DNA from: Phycisphaerales bacterium
Lineage (GTDB): Bacteria > Planctomycetota > Phycisphaerae > Tepidisphaerales > Tepidisphaeraceae
NCBI GenBank assembly: GCA_020847545.1
Contig: JADLBV010000139.1
Location: forward strand, 1 to 40,088
Direction of reading: 5' to 3'
Length of the DNA stretch: 40,088 nt
The notes beneath the pieces were generated by a model that was not told the origin of the DNA, did not search any database, and saw nothing but the letters and a program-made list of their open reading frames with translations. The translations under genes were made by a program, and so were the position numbers. Of the stretch, positions 1 through 6,686 are shown piece by piece (position 1 is the stretch's first letter; the number at the start of each line of letters is the position of its first letter).

Positions 1-251
1 AACCTCGTCGCGCTCCATCCTACGTGACAAGATTAACCGATTCCCCTCAATCGCGCGCCCCTGAAAATTATTGTGACGGTAAACAGTTACGACGCTAGAT
101 TTAGTGCCATTAGGGTCAGGAAGGTTTGTTGGATTATAGGCGTGATTTCGTGCGCACATGCCGTGTGGATCATATTGGCCTGGCTGTAACAAAATCTTCG
201 GTTCCATCCCGATGACTTGTGATGTTCATGTTGATCGCTAAAACAATTGAC

Positions 252-1289
252 ATGCCGCGTGAACGTCTGGTATCGAGGGAGAGCGAAGGGGAGGAGGAGA
301 GCCGTTTCAATTACGCGCTACGGCCGCAATATTTCAACCAGTACATCGGGCAGGAGCCGTTGATTCGCAAGTTGCGGATCGCGGTGGAGGCGGCACGGCA
401 GCGCAATGAGCCGGTGGAGCACGTTTTGTTGCACGGCCCGCCGGGGCTGGGGAAGACGACGCTGGCGCACATCATCGCCAACGAGGTCAAGGCGCATGTT
501 CATGTGGCCAACGGTGCGGCGTTGACCAAAGGGGCGGATTTGGCCGGAATTCTCACCAAATTGCAGGATGGGGACATCCTGTTCATCGATGAGATTCACC
601 GCCTGCCGGCCGTGGTGGAGGAATATCTCTATCCGGCGATGGAGGATTTCAAGATCGACATCACGCTGGATGCGGGGATGCACGCCCGGACGATCACAAT
701 GCCCCTGCCGGCCTTCACGCTGGTGGGGGCCACCACGCGAATGGGGTTGCTGACCGGGCCGATGCGCGGGAGGTTTGGTCTTCCGTTGAATTTGCAGTTT
801 TACGCCCCAGAATCCCTGCATGAGATATTGCGCCAAAATTCAGCGCAACTGAAGCTGGAGCCGGATGATAAGGCATTGTGGGAAATCGCCCAGCGCAGCC
901 GCGGCACACCCCGCATCGCCAATCGACTGTTGCGCCGGGTGCGCGATTTTGCGGATGTTGAGAAAAAAGGGCAGTTCACCCTCGCGGTGACACGCGATGC
1001 GCTCGAACTGGAAGGGATCGACTCACTTGGGCTGGATGAACAGGACCGCACGGTTCTGAAAACGCTCATCGAAGTCTACGACGGCGGCCCGGCCGGCATC
1101 GAAGCCATCGCCGCCACCATGGGCGAAGAAACCGACACCCTGGTGGATGTCATCGAGCCTTATCTACTTCAACAAAAGTTCCTCACCCGCACCCGCCAAG
1201 GCCGACGGGCCACTCCAAAGGCATATCAGCACCTGGGAATCAAATACATCGAGCGCGGCGAGCCAACCCTCTACGACTCCGAACCGTAA
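252..1289 (+). CDS. ruvB: Holliday junction branch migration helicase RuvB
   Basis: RuvB is the AAA+ motor that, with RuvA, drives branch migration of Holliday junctions in the cytoplasm. Visible from the chosen start: the family opening FNYALRP and YIGQ, Walker A GPPGLGKT at about residues 62-69, Walker B with DEIH at about 113-116, the sensor segment GATTRMG, and a C-terminal winged helix ending near RTRQGRRATPKAYQHLG. The length, about 345 aa, is normal. The frame is also open from a GTG at 219 and ATGs at 222 and 228; I chose the ATG at 252 because MPRERLVSRES resembles the usual RuvB N terminus, but no good ribosome binding site supports any of these starts. No ruvA or ruvC is adjacent. 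The gene converges on rsfS. The 251 bases before it show no convincing gene. Confidence 0.95.
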   Translation: MPRERLVSRESEGEEESRFNYALRPQYFNQYIGQEPLIRKLRIAVEAARQRNEPVEHVLLHGPPGLGKTTLAHIIANEVKAHVHVANGAALTKGADLAGILTKLQDGDILFIDEIHRLPAVVEEYLYPAMEDFKIDITLDAGMHARTITMPLPAFTLVGATTRMGLLTGPMRGRFGLPLNLQFYAPESLHEILRQNSAQLKLEPDDKALWEIAQRSRGTPRIANRLLRRVRDFADVEKKGQFTLAVTRDALELEGIDSLGLDEQDRTVLKTLIEVYDGGPAGIEAIAATMGEETDTLVDVIEPYLLQQKFLTRTRQGRRATPKAYQHLGIKYIERGEPTLYDSEP

Positions 1290-1290
1290 A

Positions 1291-1306
1291 TCCGGCTGTG
1301 TCGGAC
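1291..1306. repeat. Single unit of a GTCCGGC-type hairpin repeat
   Basis: TCCGGCTGTGTCGGAC lies directly after the ruvB stop codon. It matches the arm of the large hairpin at 31440-31485 (TCCGGCTGTGCCGGAC) at 15 of 16 positions. The unit folds on itself through TCCG and CGGA around GCTGTGT. It sits between the convergent ruvB and rsfS genes, so it may be an intergenic REP-like repeat or part of a shared terminator. No T-run follows on either strand. Confidence 0.55.
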
Positions 1307-1319
1307 CAACAAAATGCAA

Positions 1320-1721
1320 TCATTTTATCGCGCCGCGGGTGGGTGGCATGTCTTTTCGCCAATCAATCCGTGGGGCATCCCCCCAGAGATTGTCCAGGTC
1401 GTAATACGGGCGTGAATCACCATTGAAAACATGGAAAACCACGTCGATGCAATCGACGAGAATCCAAGATTCCCCTTCTTGGCCGGAGGTTGAAAATGGG
1501 GCAAAATTGCTCTTTTCACCCAACGCTCCCACCTGATTGGCGACCGCCCGCATCTGCGTGGCGCTGGTTCCGGTGGCGATGACAAAAAAATCGGTCACGG
1601 GAGAGAGGCCGCTGACATCCAGCACGATGACATTGCTGCATCGGGTATGAAAGGCGTGCCGGGCCGCCTCTATGGCAAATTGACAGGCTCCCTTCATGCG
1701 GGCGGCGGGGGGTTCAAGCAT
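1320..1721 (-). CDS. rsfS: Ribosomal silencing factor RsfS
   Basis: RsfS binds ribosomal protein uL14 on the large subunit and blocks joining to the small subunit, lowering translation under nutrient limitation. The family pattern is clear: VLDVSGLSPVTDFFVIATGTS near residues 28-48, then a W followed by ILVDCIDVVFHVF, and the C-terminal signature YYDLDNLWGDAP. At 133 aa it has normal length. The start is uncertain. The ATG at 1721 gives a sensible protein, but the perfect AAAGGAGG at 1750-1743 lies 21 bases upstream of it. Measured from AGGAGG, an in-frame ATC at 1736 would have a normal 6-base spacing. The usual nadD or obg neighbours are absent. Confidence 0.93.
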   Translation of the reverse strand: MLEPPAARMKGACQFAIEAARHAFHTRCSNVIVLDVSGLSPVTDFFVIATGTSATQMRAVANQVGALGEKSNFAPFSTSGQEGESWILVDCIDVVFHVFNGDSRPYYDLDNLWGDAPRIDWRKDMPPTRGAIK

Positions 1722-1742
1722 GGTCTGCGTGACGATAATACA

Positions 1743-1760
1743 CCTCCTTTTGAGAGTATA
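1743..1760 (-). promoter_or_regulatory. rsfS -10 box and strong Shine-Dalgarno
   Basis: On the minus strand a TATACT hexamer (1760-1755) is followed four bases later by AAAGGAGG (1750-1743). If TATACT is the -10 box, the transcript would begin at or inside the Shine-Dalgarno, giving a very short leader. No good -35 is present at 17 bases. The sequence GGAACATGCGATTCC, an imperfect inverted repeat, lies just upstream. The boxes are read directly; the promoter role is inferred. Confidence 0.4.
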
Positions 1761-1848
1761 ACATCGGAATCGCATGTTCCATGACAATAGAATATATACG
1801 CAAACAGTGATGCTGTCGCGAGGCGAGGAAGGCATCAAAAGATGCAAT

Positions 1849-2325
1849 TCAGTGATTGGGATGGCTGGCCTGTGACACCGACTGGCCGGATAAAATTTCA
1901 GTATGACGGACCTTGCCGCCCAGATTTGCTGTCCAGACCATCATTCCGGCTGAAACGATTGACAGCAGCAACACTGCAACAAGTGCCCCTCGGGCGGCTC
2001 TTCGAAACCATTGAACGATCACCAGCACTGCCAGTGAAGCCGCGCCAAGAACATACATCGAAATTGCGGCAAGCTTGGCGGCATCTTCGTGACGCTCGAT
2101 CGAAGCTTTGTCCACCCCGGCCAATCGTTCGGCAGTATCTTCGGCTGATTCGCCGGTCAGGAGGGTTACAATGCTTAAAAGTGTCAGCACGATAAACAGA
2201 ATCAGACTTGCTTTTGACAAATCATCACTGCGACGGAGAGTCCCCCAAGCCAGCAACACCACACCAATCAATATGCCGATCACCGGTACATGACTCAGTA
2301 GCAGATGAAGATGGACGCCAGTCAT
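1849..2325 (-). CDS. Small four-helix membrane protein, HLLLSHVPVIG type
   Basis: This is a 158-aa integral membrane protein with about four hydrophobic helices: residues 7-27 (LSHVPVIGILIGVVLLAWG), about 38-55, about 90-110, and about 117-135. The N-terminal MTGVHLHLLLSHVPVIG carries several histidines that could bind heme or metal, and resembles small predicted membrane proteins found beside respiratory genes in other bacteria (from memory; no firm family name). A soluble loop, TGESAEDTAERLAGVDKA, lies between helices 2 and 3. The start at 2325 is well supported: GGAGG sits 7 bases upstream; an in-frame ATG at 2364 lacks this. It is divergent from ahbC, with a shared operator-like palindrome between them, which suggests co-regulation. 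Function unknown. Confidence 0.75.
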   Translation of the reverse strand: MTGVHLHLLLSHVPVIGILIGVVLLAWGTLRRSDDLSKASLILFIVLTLLSIVTLLTGESAEDTAERLAGVDKASIERHEDAAKLAAISMYVLGAASLAVLVIVQWFRRAARGALVAVLLLSIVSAGMMVWTANLGGKVRHTEILSGQSVSQASHPNH

Positions 2326-2391
2326 GGGAATACCTCCAGAAAGAGCCTTCAAAGAAAACGGCAAATCCAGAGTATGCTTGTCTAGCCACCG

Positions 2392-2427
2392 AGTATAATA
2401 TCAGATATTAGGATATACAGCTATAAT
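2392..2427. promoter_or_regulatory. Divergent promoter with palindrome TAATATCAGATATTA
   Basis: A perfect odd-length palindrome, TAATATC-A-GATATTA, occupies 2396-2410. On the minus strand TATACT (2397-2392) could be the -10 box of the membrane-protein gene at 2325. On the plus strand TATAAT at 2422-2427 could be the -10 box of ahbC, with a transcript starting near 2434. A protein on the palindrome would cover the minus-strand -10 and lie just upstream of the plus-strand one, as expected for a local regulator acting on both genes. The regulator is unknown. Confidence 0.5.
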
Positions 2428-2450
2428 TATATGATGAGTGAAAGGTGGCC

Positions 2451-3680
2451 ATGATAGATGTTAGTGCATTGTATTGCGGCCTGGAGACGGCCAGCACGCC
2501 GCATCGGTATGGAAGGCGGATCACGCAAATCGACCCGCCGGAACATGAACGGTTGGGGTTGGCGGACAGCGCCGCCGAACGCCGGCCGATTGTAGTGTGG
2601 AATTTGACGCGTACGTGCAATCTCAAATGCCTGCACTGCTACAGCGATTCGGAGGCGATGCGCTATCCGGGAGAGTTGTCCACCGATCAGTGCAAGCGGG
2701 TATTGGAGGATCTGGCGGATTTTCACGTCCCGGCGGTTCTGTTTTCCGGTGGCGAACCGCTGGTTCGCCCGGATTTGTTTGAACTGGCGGCATACGCACG
2801 GCAATTGGGTTTGCATGTGGTCCTCTCCACCAATGGCACATTGATCGACCGGAAGGCGGCCGAGCGGTTCAAGGAATTGAAATTTGCCTACGTCGGCATC
2901 AGTCTCGACAGCGCCGACCCCGCGATTCATGACCATTTTCGCGGCCAAAAGGGTGCGTTTGAGCGGACCATGCGCGGGTTTCGACATTGTGTGGATGTGG
3001 GGCAGAAGGTGGGTTTACGTCTGACCATCACCCGTCAAACCGCGCAGGATTTGGATGCGATTTTTGCCTTCATCGAGCGGGAGGGGATCAATCGGGCCTG
3101 TTTTTATCACCTATGCCCGGCCGGCCGAGGGAAAGATTTGATGGCCTTGAATGCACAAGAGTCGCGCCAGGCGGTGGATACGATATTTGAGCAGACGCAA
3201 CGACTGATCAATAAAGGCAAACGGGTCGAAATCCTGACGGTGGATAACCACTGTGATGGGCCATACATGTACCTGAAAATGAAGGACCAGGGTCATTCGC
3301 GGGCCGAGCAGGTGTATCAGATGCTCAGTTGGAATGGCGGCGGGCGATATTCCAGCGGCGTGGGGGTGGCGAGTATCGATTTTTATGGCCATGTTCACGC
3401 GGACCAGTTTTCGATGGGACGGAGTTTTGGAAATGTGAAGGATCGGCCATTTTCCCAAATCTGGCAGGATGTCACCGATCCGGTCATGGCGGGGTTGAAG
3501 GATCGGCTGGGATTGCTCAAAGGGCGTTGCGCCACCTGTCGATTCAAGGAAATGTGCGGCGGGGCGTTGCGGGCGCGGGCCGAGGCGATGACGGGCGATC
3601 CGTGGGCGTCCGATCCGGGGTGTTATCTGAGCGATGAGGAAATCGCCGGAGACATGATTGAATCATCCTCCGGGGTTTGA
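2451..3680 (+). CDS. ahbC: AhbC-like 12,18-didecarboxysiroheme deacetylase (radical SAM/SPASM)
   Basis: AhbC removes acetate groups from 12,18-didecarboxysiroheme to give iron-coproporphyrin III, the penultimate step of the siroheme-dependent heme pathway, in the cytoplasm. The 409-aa protein has the radical SAM cluster motif CNLKCLHC (cysteines at about 56, 60 and 63), FSGGEPLVRPDLF, STNGTLID, GISLDSADP, an AhbC-like middle (FYHLCPAGRG, EILTVDNHCDGPYMY) and a C-terminal SPASM-type cluster GRCATCRFKEMCGG followed by TGDPWASDPGCYL. These resemble AhbC more than NirJ, its heme d1 counterpart. The ATG at 2451 follows AAAGG by 5 bases; an in-frame GTG at 2445 overlaps that site. The last 58 bases overlap the convergent nnrS-like gene. 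ahbA, ahbB and siroheme genes are not in the window. Confidence 0.85.
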   Translation: MIDVSALYCGLETASTPHRYGRRITQIDPPEHERLGLADSAAERRPIVVWNLTRTCNLKCLHCYSDSEAMRYPGELSTDQCKRVLEDLADFHVPAVLFSGGEPLVRPDLFELAAYARQLGLHVVLSTNGTLIDRKAAERFKELKFAYVGISLDSADPAIHDHFRGQKGAFERTMRGFRHCVDVGQKVGLRLTITRQTAQDLDAIFAFIEREGINRACFYHLCPAGRGKDLMALNAQESRQAVDTIFEQTQRLINKGKRVEILTVDNHCDGPYMYLKMKDQGHSRAEQVYQMLSWNGGGRYSSGVGVASIDFYGHVHADQFSMGRSFGNVKDRPFSQIWQDVTDPVMAGLKDRLGLLKGRCATCRFKEMCGGALRARAEAMTGDPWASDPGCYLSDEEIAGDMIESSSGV

Positions 3681-5071
3681 TTCGCAAAAAAGCGGTTGGG
3701 GTGCGTGCGAATCGGGGCCTGTTCCCGAAGTTTTCTTTTCCCTTGATGCATGATGGAGATCAGTCCCGCCCCCCACCAGGCGAGTGAGATCACTTCCAAT
3801 ACGCCGCTGATTCCGATGATTGTGTAAAAGGCGGGATGCCAGTCGGTCAGGGTTTGCGTGCTGACACGCAGAAAACACCCGACATTGATCAAAACAAACG
3901 GCCCCCACAATGAAGAGAGACCCACGGGATTGACGCCATTAAAAGTGGGCACAACCCGCGCGGAGATGCCCATGATCATCAGCGAGATGAATCCCACCGT
4001 GATGGCGTGGCGGATGGCACCATAATAGGCATGACTGAAGGGGATTTTACTGATCGACAAATAGACCGGCAGAAACAGCAGCATGGTTAATGAAACCGCC
4101 AGCCAGAGATAGGCGATGCGGATGAATTTGGCACTTCGGTCAGTCTGTCGAAATGGCTTCCAGAGTTTCCAGGGCAGGACAATCATGGCGATGCCGATGG
4201 CGATCATCAGCCATGGGATCATCAATAACGCGGCCATGACATGCAGGCCAGTCCAGCGATAGGCGACGAAAATCAGACATTCGCCCACAACCGCCAGGGT
4301 GAGCATCCCCAATGCGATCCAGTTTCGACGGGGTGACGCCGGGCGGATTCCATACATGGCCGGCAGCAGTTGAAGGCTGACTCCGAGAATCATAAATACA
4401 GCCAGGCCATGCACTTGCATGTCGCGAAGCGGGGCCTGATAGGTGGAGACATACCAAAGCAGCCGGTCGCGTGTGGGGGCGGTCATGGTGGCGTGGGTGT
4501 GCCACAGATCCATCGCGGCCATGGCGACAAACCAGAACAACGCCATGAAGATAAAACCAACCGATGGGGAAAATTTCTTGGTGCTGGCGCGGAAGGTGGC
4601 CAACATCTGGACACAAAACGTGATGATGGCGGCCAGTTCGAGAACCCCGCCAACGGTTGAAATCGGAACCGCCGCCGACCATTGATCAGCGGTGGCCTGG
4701 CCTATGGTGTGTAGGACGATGCCGGCGGTCATCGCGACAAAGACAGGGATCACCAGTCGCGGGGCGGTCAGCGTGGTCTGCCAGAAGCGGGCGAAGACCT
4801 GATACCCGATCCCCATCATAAACAACCCAACCCAGCCGAAAATCTGGGCGTGGCCGTGGGCGTTGATTTCGTGGACGGAGATGCCGGTGAAATTGCCAAG
4901 AAATCCGATCCGCCACAGGAGCCACGCGCCCCATGTCGCGCCGAATGTCATAACCAGCGCAATCGCGGCGACAAAAAATCTGCGATGGATCGCATTGGCC
5001 AATTGCACAACCGGGGGCGTCGTCTGAGCCACATGGTCATTGAGCGAGACACGTCGGCCTTGCGCGACCAT
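3623..5071 (-). CDS. nnrS: NnrS-like heme-copper membrane protein
   Basis: This is a polytopic membrane protein of about 482 aa with roughly 12 hydrophobic helices. It has histidine-rich segments characteristic of the NnrS group, distant relatives of oxidase and NO reductase subunit I: HEINAHGHAQIFGW near residue 55, QVHGLAVFMILGVSLQLLPA near 225, and IRHAITVGFISLMIMGISARVVPTF near 350. NnrS proteins contain heme and copper and protect against nitric oxide. The start is fixed by AAGGAG 6 bases before the ATG at 5071; the longer frame from a TTG at 5092 is less likely. Its first 35 bases overlap the upstream flavin-type gene, implying translational coupling. Its last 58 bases overlap ahbC from the opposite strand. 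The charged tail after about residue 445 looks soluble. Confidence 0.7.
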   Translation of the reverse strand: MVAQGRRVSLNDHVAQTTPPVVQLANAIHRRFFVAAIALVMTFGATWGAWLLWRIGFLGNFTGISVHEINAHGHAQIFGWVGLFMMGIGYQVFARFWQTTLTAPRLVIPVFVAMTAGIVLHTIGQATADQWSAAVPISTVGGVLELAAIITFCVQMLATFRASTKKFSPSVGFIFMALFWFVAMAAMDLWHTHATMTAPTRDRLLWYVSTYQAPLRDMQVHGLAVFMILGVSLQLLPAMYGIRPASPRRNWIALGMLTLAVVGECLIFVAYRWTGLHVMAALLMIPWLMIAIGIAMIVLPWKLWKPFRQTDRSAKFIRIAYLWLAVSLTMLLFLPVYLSISKIPFSHAYYGAIRHAITVGFISLMIMGISARVVPTFNGVNPVGLSSLWGPFVLINVGCFLRVSTQTLTDWHPAFYTIIGISGVLEVISLAWWGAGLISIMHQGKRKLREQAPIRTHPNRFFANQTPEDDSIMSPAISSSLR

Positions 5072-5534
5072 CGGTAACTCCTTGAGATTCAATCACTTGT
5101 GGCGGATCATTACGCCTTCCACTCAGGTGTGCAATGATGATTTTACATAGCGGAAGGGCTTCGAGCGGGGTTTGTCGGCCGTGGCCGGGACGGTGGCCTT
5201 TGCGAAGACGTTGATATTTGGCACTGTTGAGGGTGCGGATGCGTGCTTTTTCGTCGAGGTTGGTTACGGTTTCGATCCGTCCCTCGGCCAAAACGGAGGC
5301 GTATTGGTCGAGGGTGTCGGTGAAAGTGTCAATTTCAAAGCAGACCTGTGGGTTTTGAGTCAGAATTTCACCCTTTCGGCCGGTCATGGCGACACGGAGA
5401 TAGATCGCACCATCGGCCCAGCAGAAAGGGAATGGGAGCAGATAAGGGCGCCCATCCTGGCTAGCCATGCAAAGCCGACCGATCAGGGTGTTGTCCAGCA
5501 AGTCGCTGATTTGATCGGTGGTTAGCTCGACCAT
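5037..5534 (-). CDS. Pyridoxamine 5'-phosphate oxidase-fold (flavin-binding split barrel) protein
   Basis: The 165-aa protein matches the split-barrel family that binds FMN, F420 or heme: IGRLCMASQDGRPYLLPFPFCW near residues 18-39, then IYLRVAMTGRKGEILTQNPQVCFEID and a strand ASVLAEGRIETV. The last 45 residues (GHRPGHGRQTPLEALPLCKI onward) contain several histidines. These proteins are often reductases, pyridoxal enzymes or heme-binding or heme-degrading proteins; which applies here cannot be told. The start ATG at 5534 lies 6 bases after a perfect extended -10 box, TGCTATAAT, so the mRNA is probably leaderless. The gene overlaps nnrS by 35 bases in the same direction and is divergent from a radical SAM gene, so a role in heme or NO metabolism is inferred. 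Confidence 0.75.
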   Translation of the reverse strand: MVELTTDQISDLLDNTLIGRLCMASQDGRPYLLPFPFCWADGAIYLRVAMTGRKGEILTQNPQVCFEIDTFTDTLDQYASVLAEGRIETVTNLDEKARIRTLNSAKYQRLRKGHRPGHGRQTPLEALPLCKIIIAHLSGRRNDPPQVIESQGVTDGRARPTCLAQ

Positions 5535-5540
5535 GGGCGA

Positions 5541-5554
5541 ATTATAGCATAATC
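5541..5554. promoter_or_regulatory. Divergent -10 boxes in inverted repeat ATTAT-AGC-ATAAT
   Basis: ATTATAGCATAAT (5541-5553) has inverted arms ATTAT and ATAAT. On the minus strand it reads TGCTATAAT, an ideal extended -10 box whose TATAAT (5546-5541) ends 6 bases before the ATG at 5534, predicting a leaderless transcript. On the plus strand CATAAT (5549-5554) could be the -10 of the radical SAM gene at 5595. The two promoters overlap, so the two genes would compete for polymerase or share a regulator. No convincing -35 was seen. Confidence 0.55.
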
Positions 5555-5594
5555 GCATCTTGATATCCATGTTTTGGGTGGTAGGGTAGATGTC

Positions 5595-6686
5595 ATGGGC
5601 GAAATTCGGCCTGTTGGACGTCCGGCCTATGGGGAGGCTGATTTTGCGCACAGTCCTTTGCTGGTTTTTTACGAGGTGACACGGGCGTGCAATCTGTTGT
5701 GCGTCCATTGCCGCGCGGATGCGCAGCGAAAGGCCCATCCACTGGAATTGGGCAACAGTGACGCGCGGCAGTTGATTGCGCAATTGACGACATTTCCAAG
5801 GCCGCCTTTGCTGGTGCTGACGGGGGGTGATCCGATCAAGCGGAATGATATTTTTGATCTGGTGCGTTATGCATCACAAAAGGGGCTGGAGGTGGCGATG
5901 ACCCCCTCGGCGACGCCGCTGGTGACGGGGGAGGTGATCGAGCGGTTGAAAGAGGAGGGGTTGCATCGGTTCGCGGTGAGTCTGGATGGGGCGGACGCCG
6001 GGACACATGATGGTTTTCGGCGGGTTCCGGGGAGTTTTGCGCGGACACTGGCCATTATCGAGAAGGCGATCGAGGTGGGGTTGCCGGTGCAGATCAATAC
6101 GACGATCGCACAACACAATGTTGAACAGATGGAGCGGATCGCGGAATTGCTGGAACGATATGACATCGTGTTGTGGTCGGTCTTTTTTCTGGTGCCGACC
6201 GGAAGGGGGCTGGCGGGGGAACGACTGAGCGGGGAGCAGATCGAAGGGGTTTTTGGTCGTCTGATGGCCGAGTCAAGGCGGAGGAAGTTTGCGATCAAGA
6301 CGACCGAAGCGCCGCATTACCGGCGGTTTATGATTCAACAACGGAAGGATCGCCCGCAAATGCCGGCCGCCCCGTCGCGATTTGTCGGGACCAATGACGG
6401 CAAAGGGGTGATGTTTGTAAGTCACATTGGCGAGATATACCCCAGCGGTTTTTTGCCGGTGGAATGCGGACGATTCCCCAAAGATTCGGTGGTGGAGGCG
6501 TATCAGAACTCGAGTCTGTTCAAGTCATTGAGAGACCCCGATCAACTGAGGGGCAAGTGCGGGGTGTGCGACTATCGTTCGATCTGCGGGGGGAGCCGGG
6601 CACGCAGCTTTGCGATGAGCGGCGATCCGCTGGCGGCCGAACCGGATTGCACTTATGTGCCGTCGGGCGTTATTTCACAGATTTGA
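5595..6686 (+). CDS. Radical SAM/SPASM protein, AhbD-like (TIGR04053 type)
   Basis: This 363-aa radical SAM enzyme has EVTRACNLLCVHCRAD (cluster cysteines about 32, 36, 39), LTGGDPIKRND, SLDGADAGTHDGFR, QINTTIAQHN and a C-terminal SPASM half ending CGVCDYRSICGGSRARSFAMSGDPLAAEPDC. It is close to AhbD, which makes heme b from iron-coproporphyrin III, but where AhbD has a conserved Cys after the middle domain this protein reads TNDGKGVMFVSHIGEIYPSGFLP, the signature I associate with the TIGR04053 family of uncertain function. With ahbC nearby it is a candidate for the last heme step or another tetrapyrrole change. The ATG at 5595 has only a weak G-rich site upstream; a TTG at 5574 is the alternative. 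Its 3' end overlaps the convergent 504-aa gene by 17 bases. Confidence 0.8.
   Translation: MGEIRPVGRPAYGEADFAHSPLLVFYEVTRACNLLCVHCRADAQRKAHPLELGNSDARQLIAQLTTFPRPPLLVLTGGDPIKRNDIFDLVRYASQKGLEVAMTPSATPLVTGEVIERLKEEGLHRFAVSLDGADAGTHDGFRRVPGSFARTLAIIEKAIEVGLPVQINTTIAQHNVEQMERIAELLERYDIVLWSVFFLVPTGRGLAGERLSGEQIEGVFGRLMAESRRRKFAIKTTEAPHYRRFMIQQRKDRPQMPAAPSRFVGTNDGKGVMFVSHIGEIYPSGFLPVECGRFPKDSVVEAYQNSSLFKSLRDPDQLRGKCGVCDYRSICGGSRARSFAMSGDPLAAEPDCTYVPSGVISQI

Noticed and set aside
1-18. Possible N terminus of a leftward gene (ATG on the minus strand at 18)
   Set aside because: Only six codons are visible and there is no strong ribosome site.
3623-5071. NorB or cytochrome oxidase subunit I identity for the large membrane protein
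   Set aside because: It has histidine-rich helices but lacks the full set of heme-copper ligands in the expected order; NnrS-like fits better.
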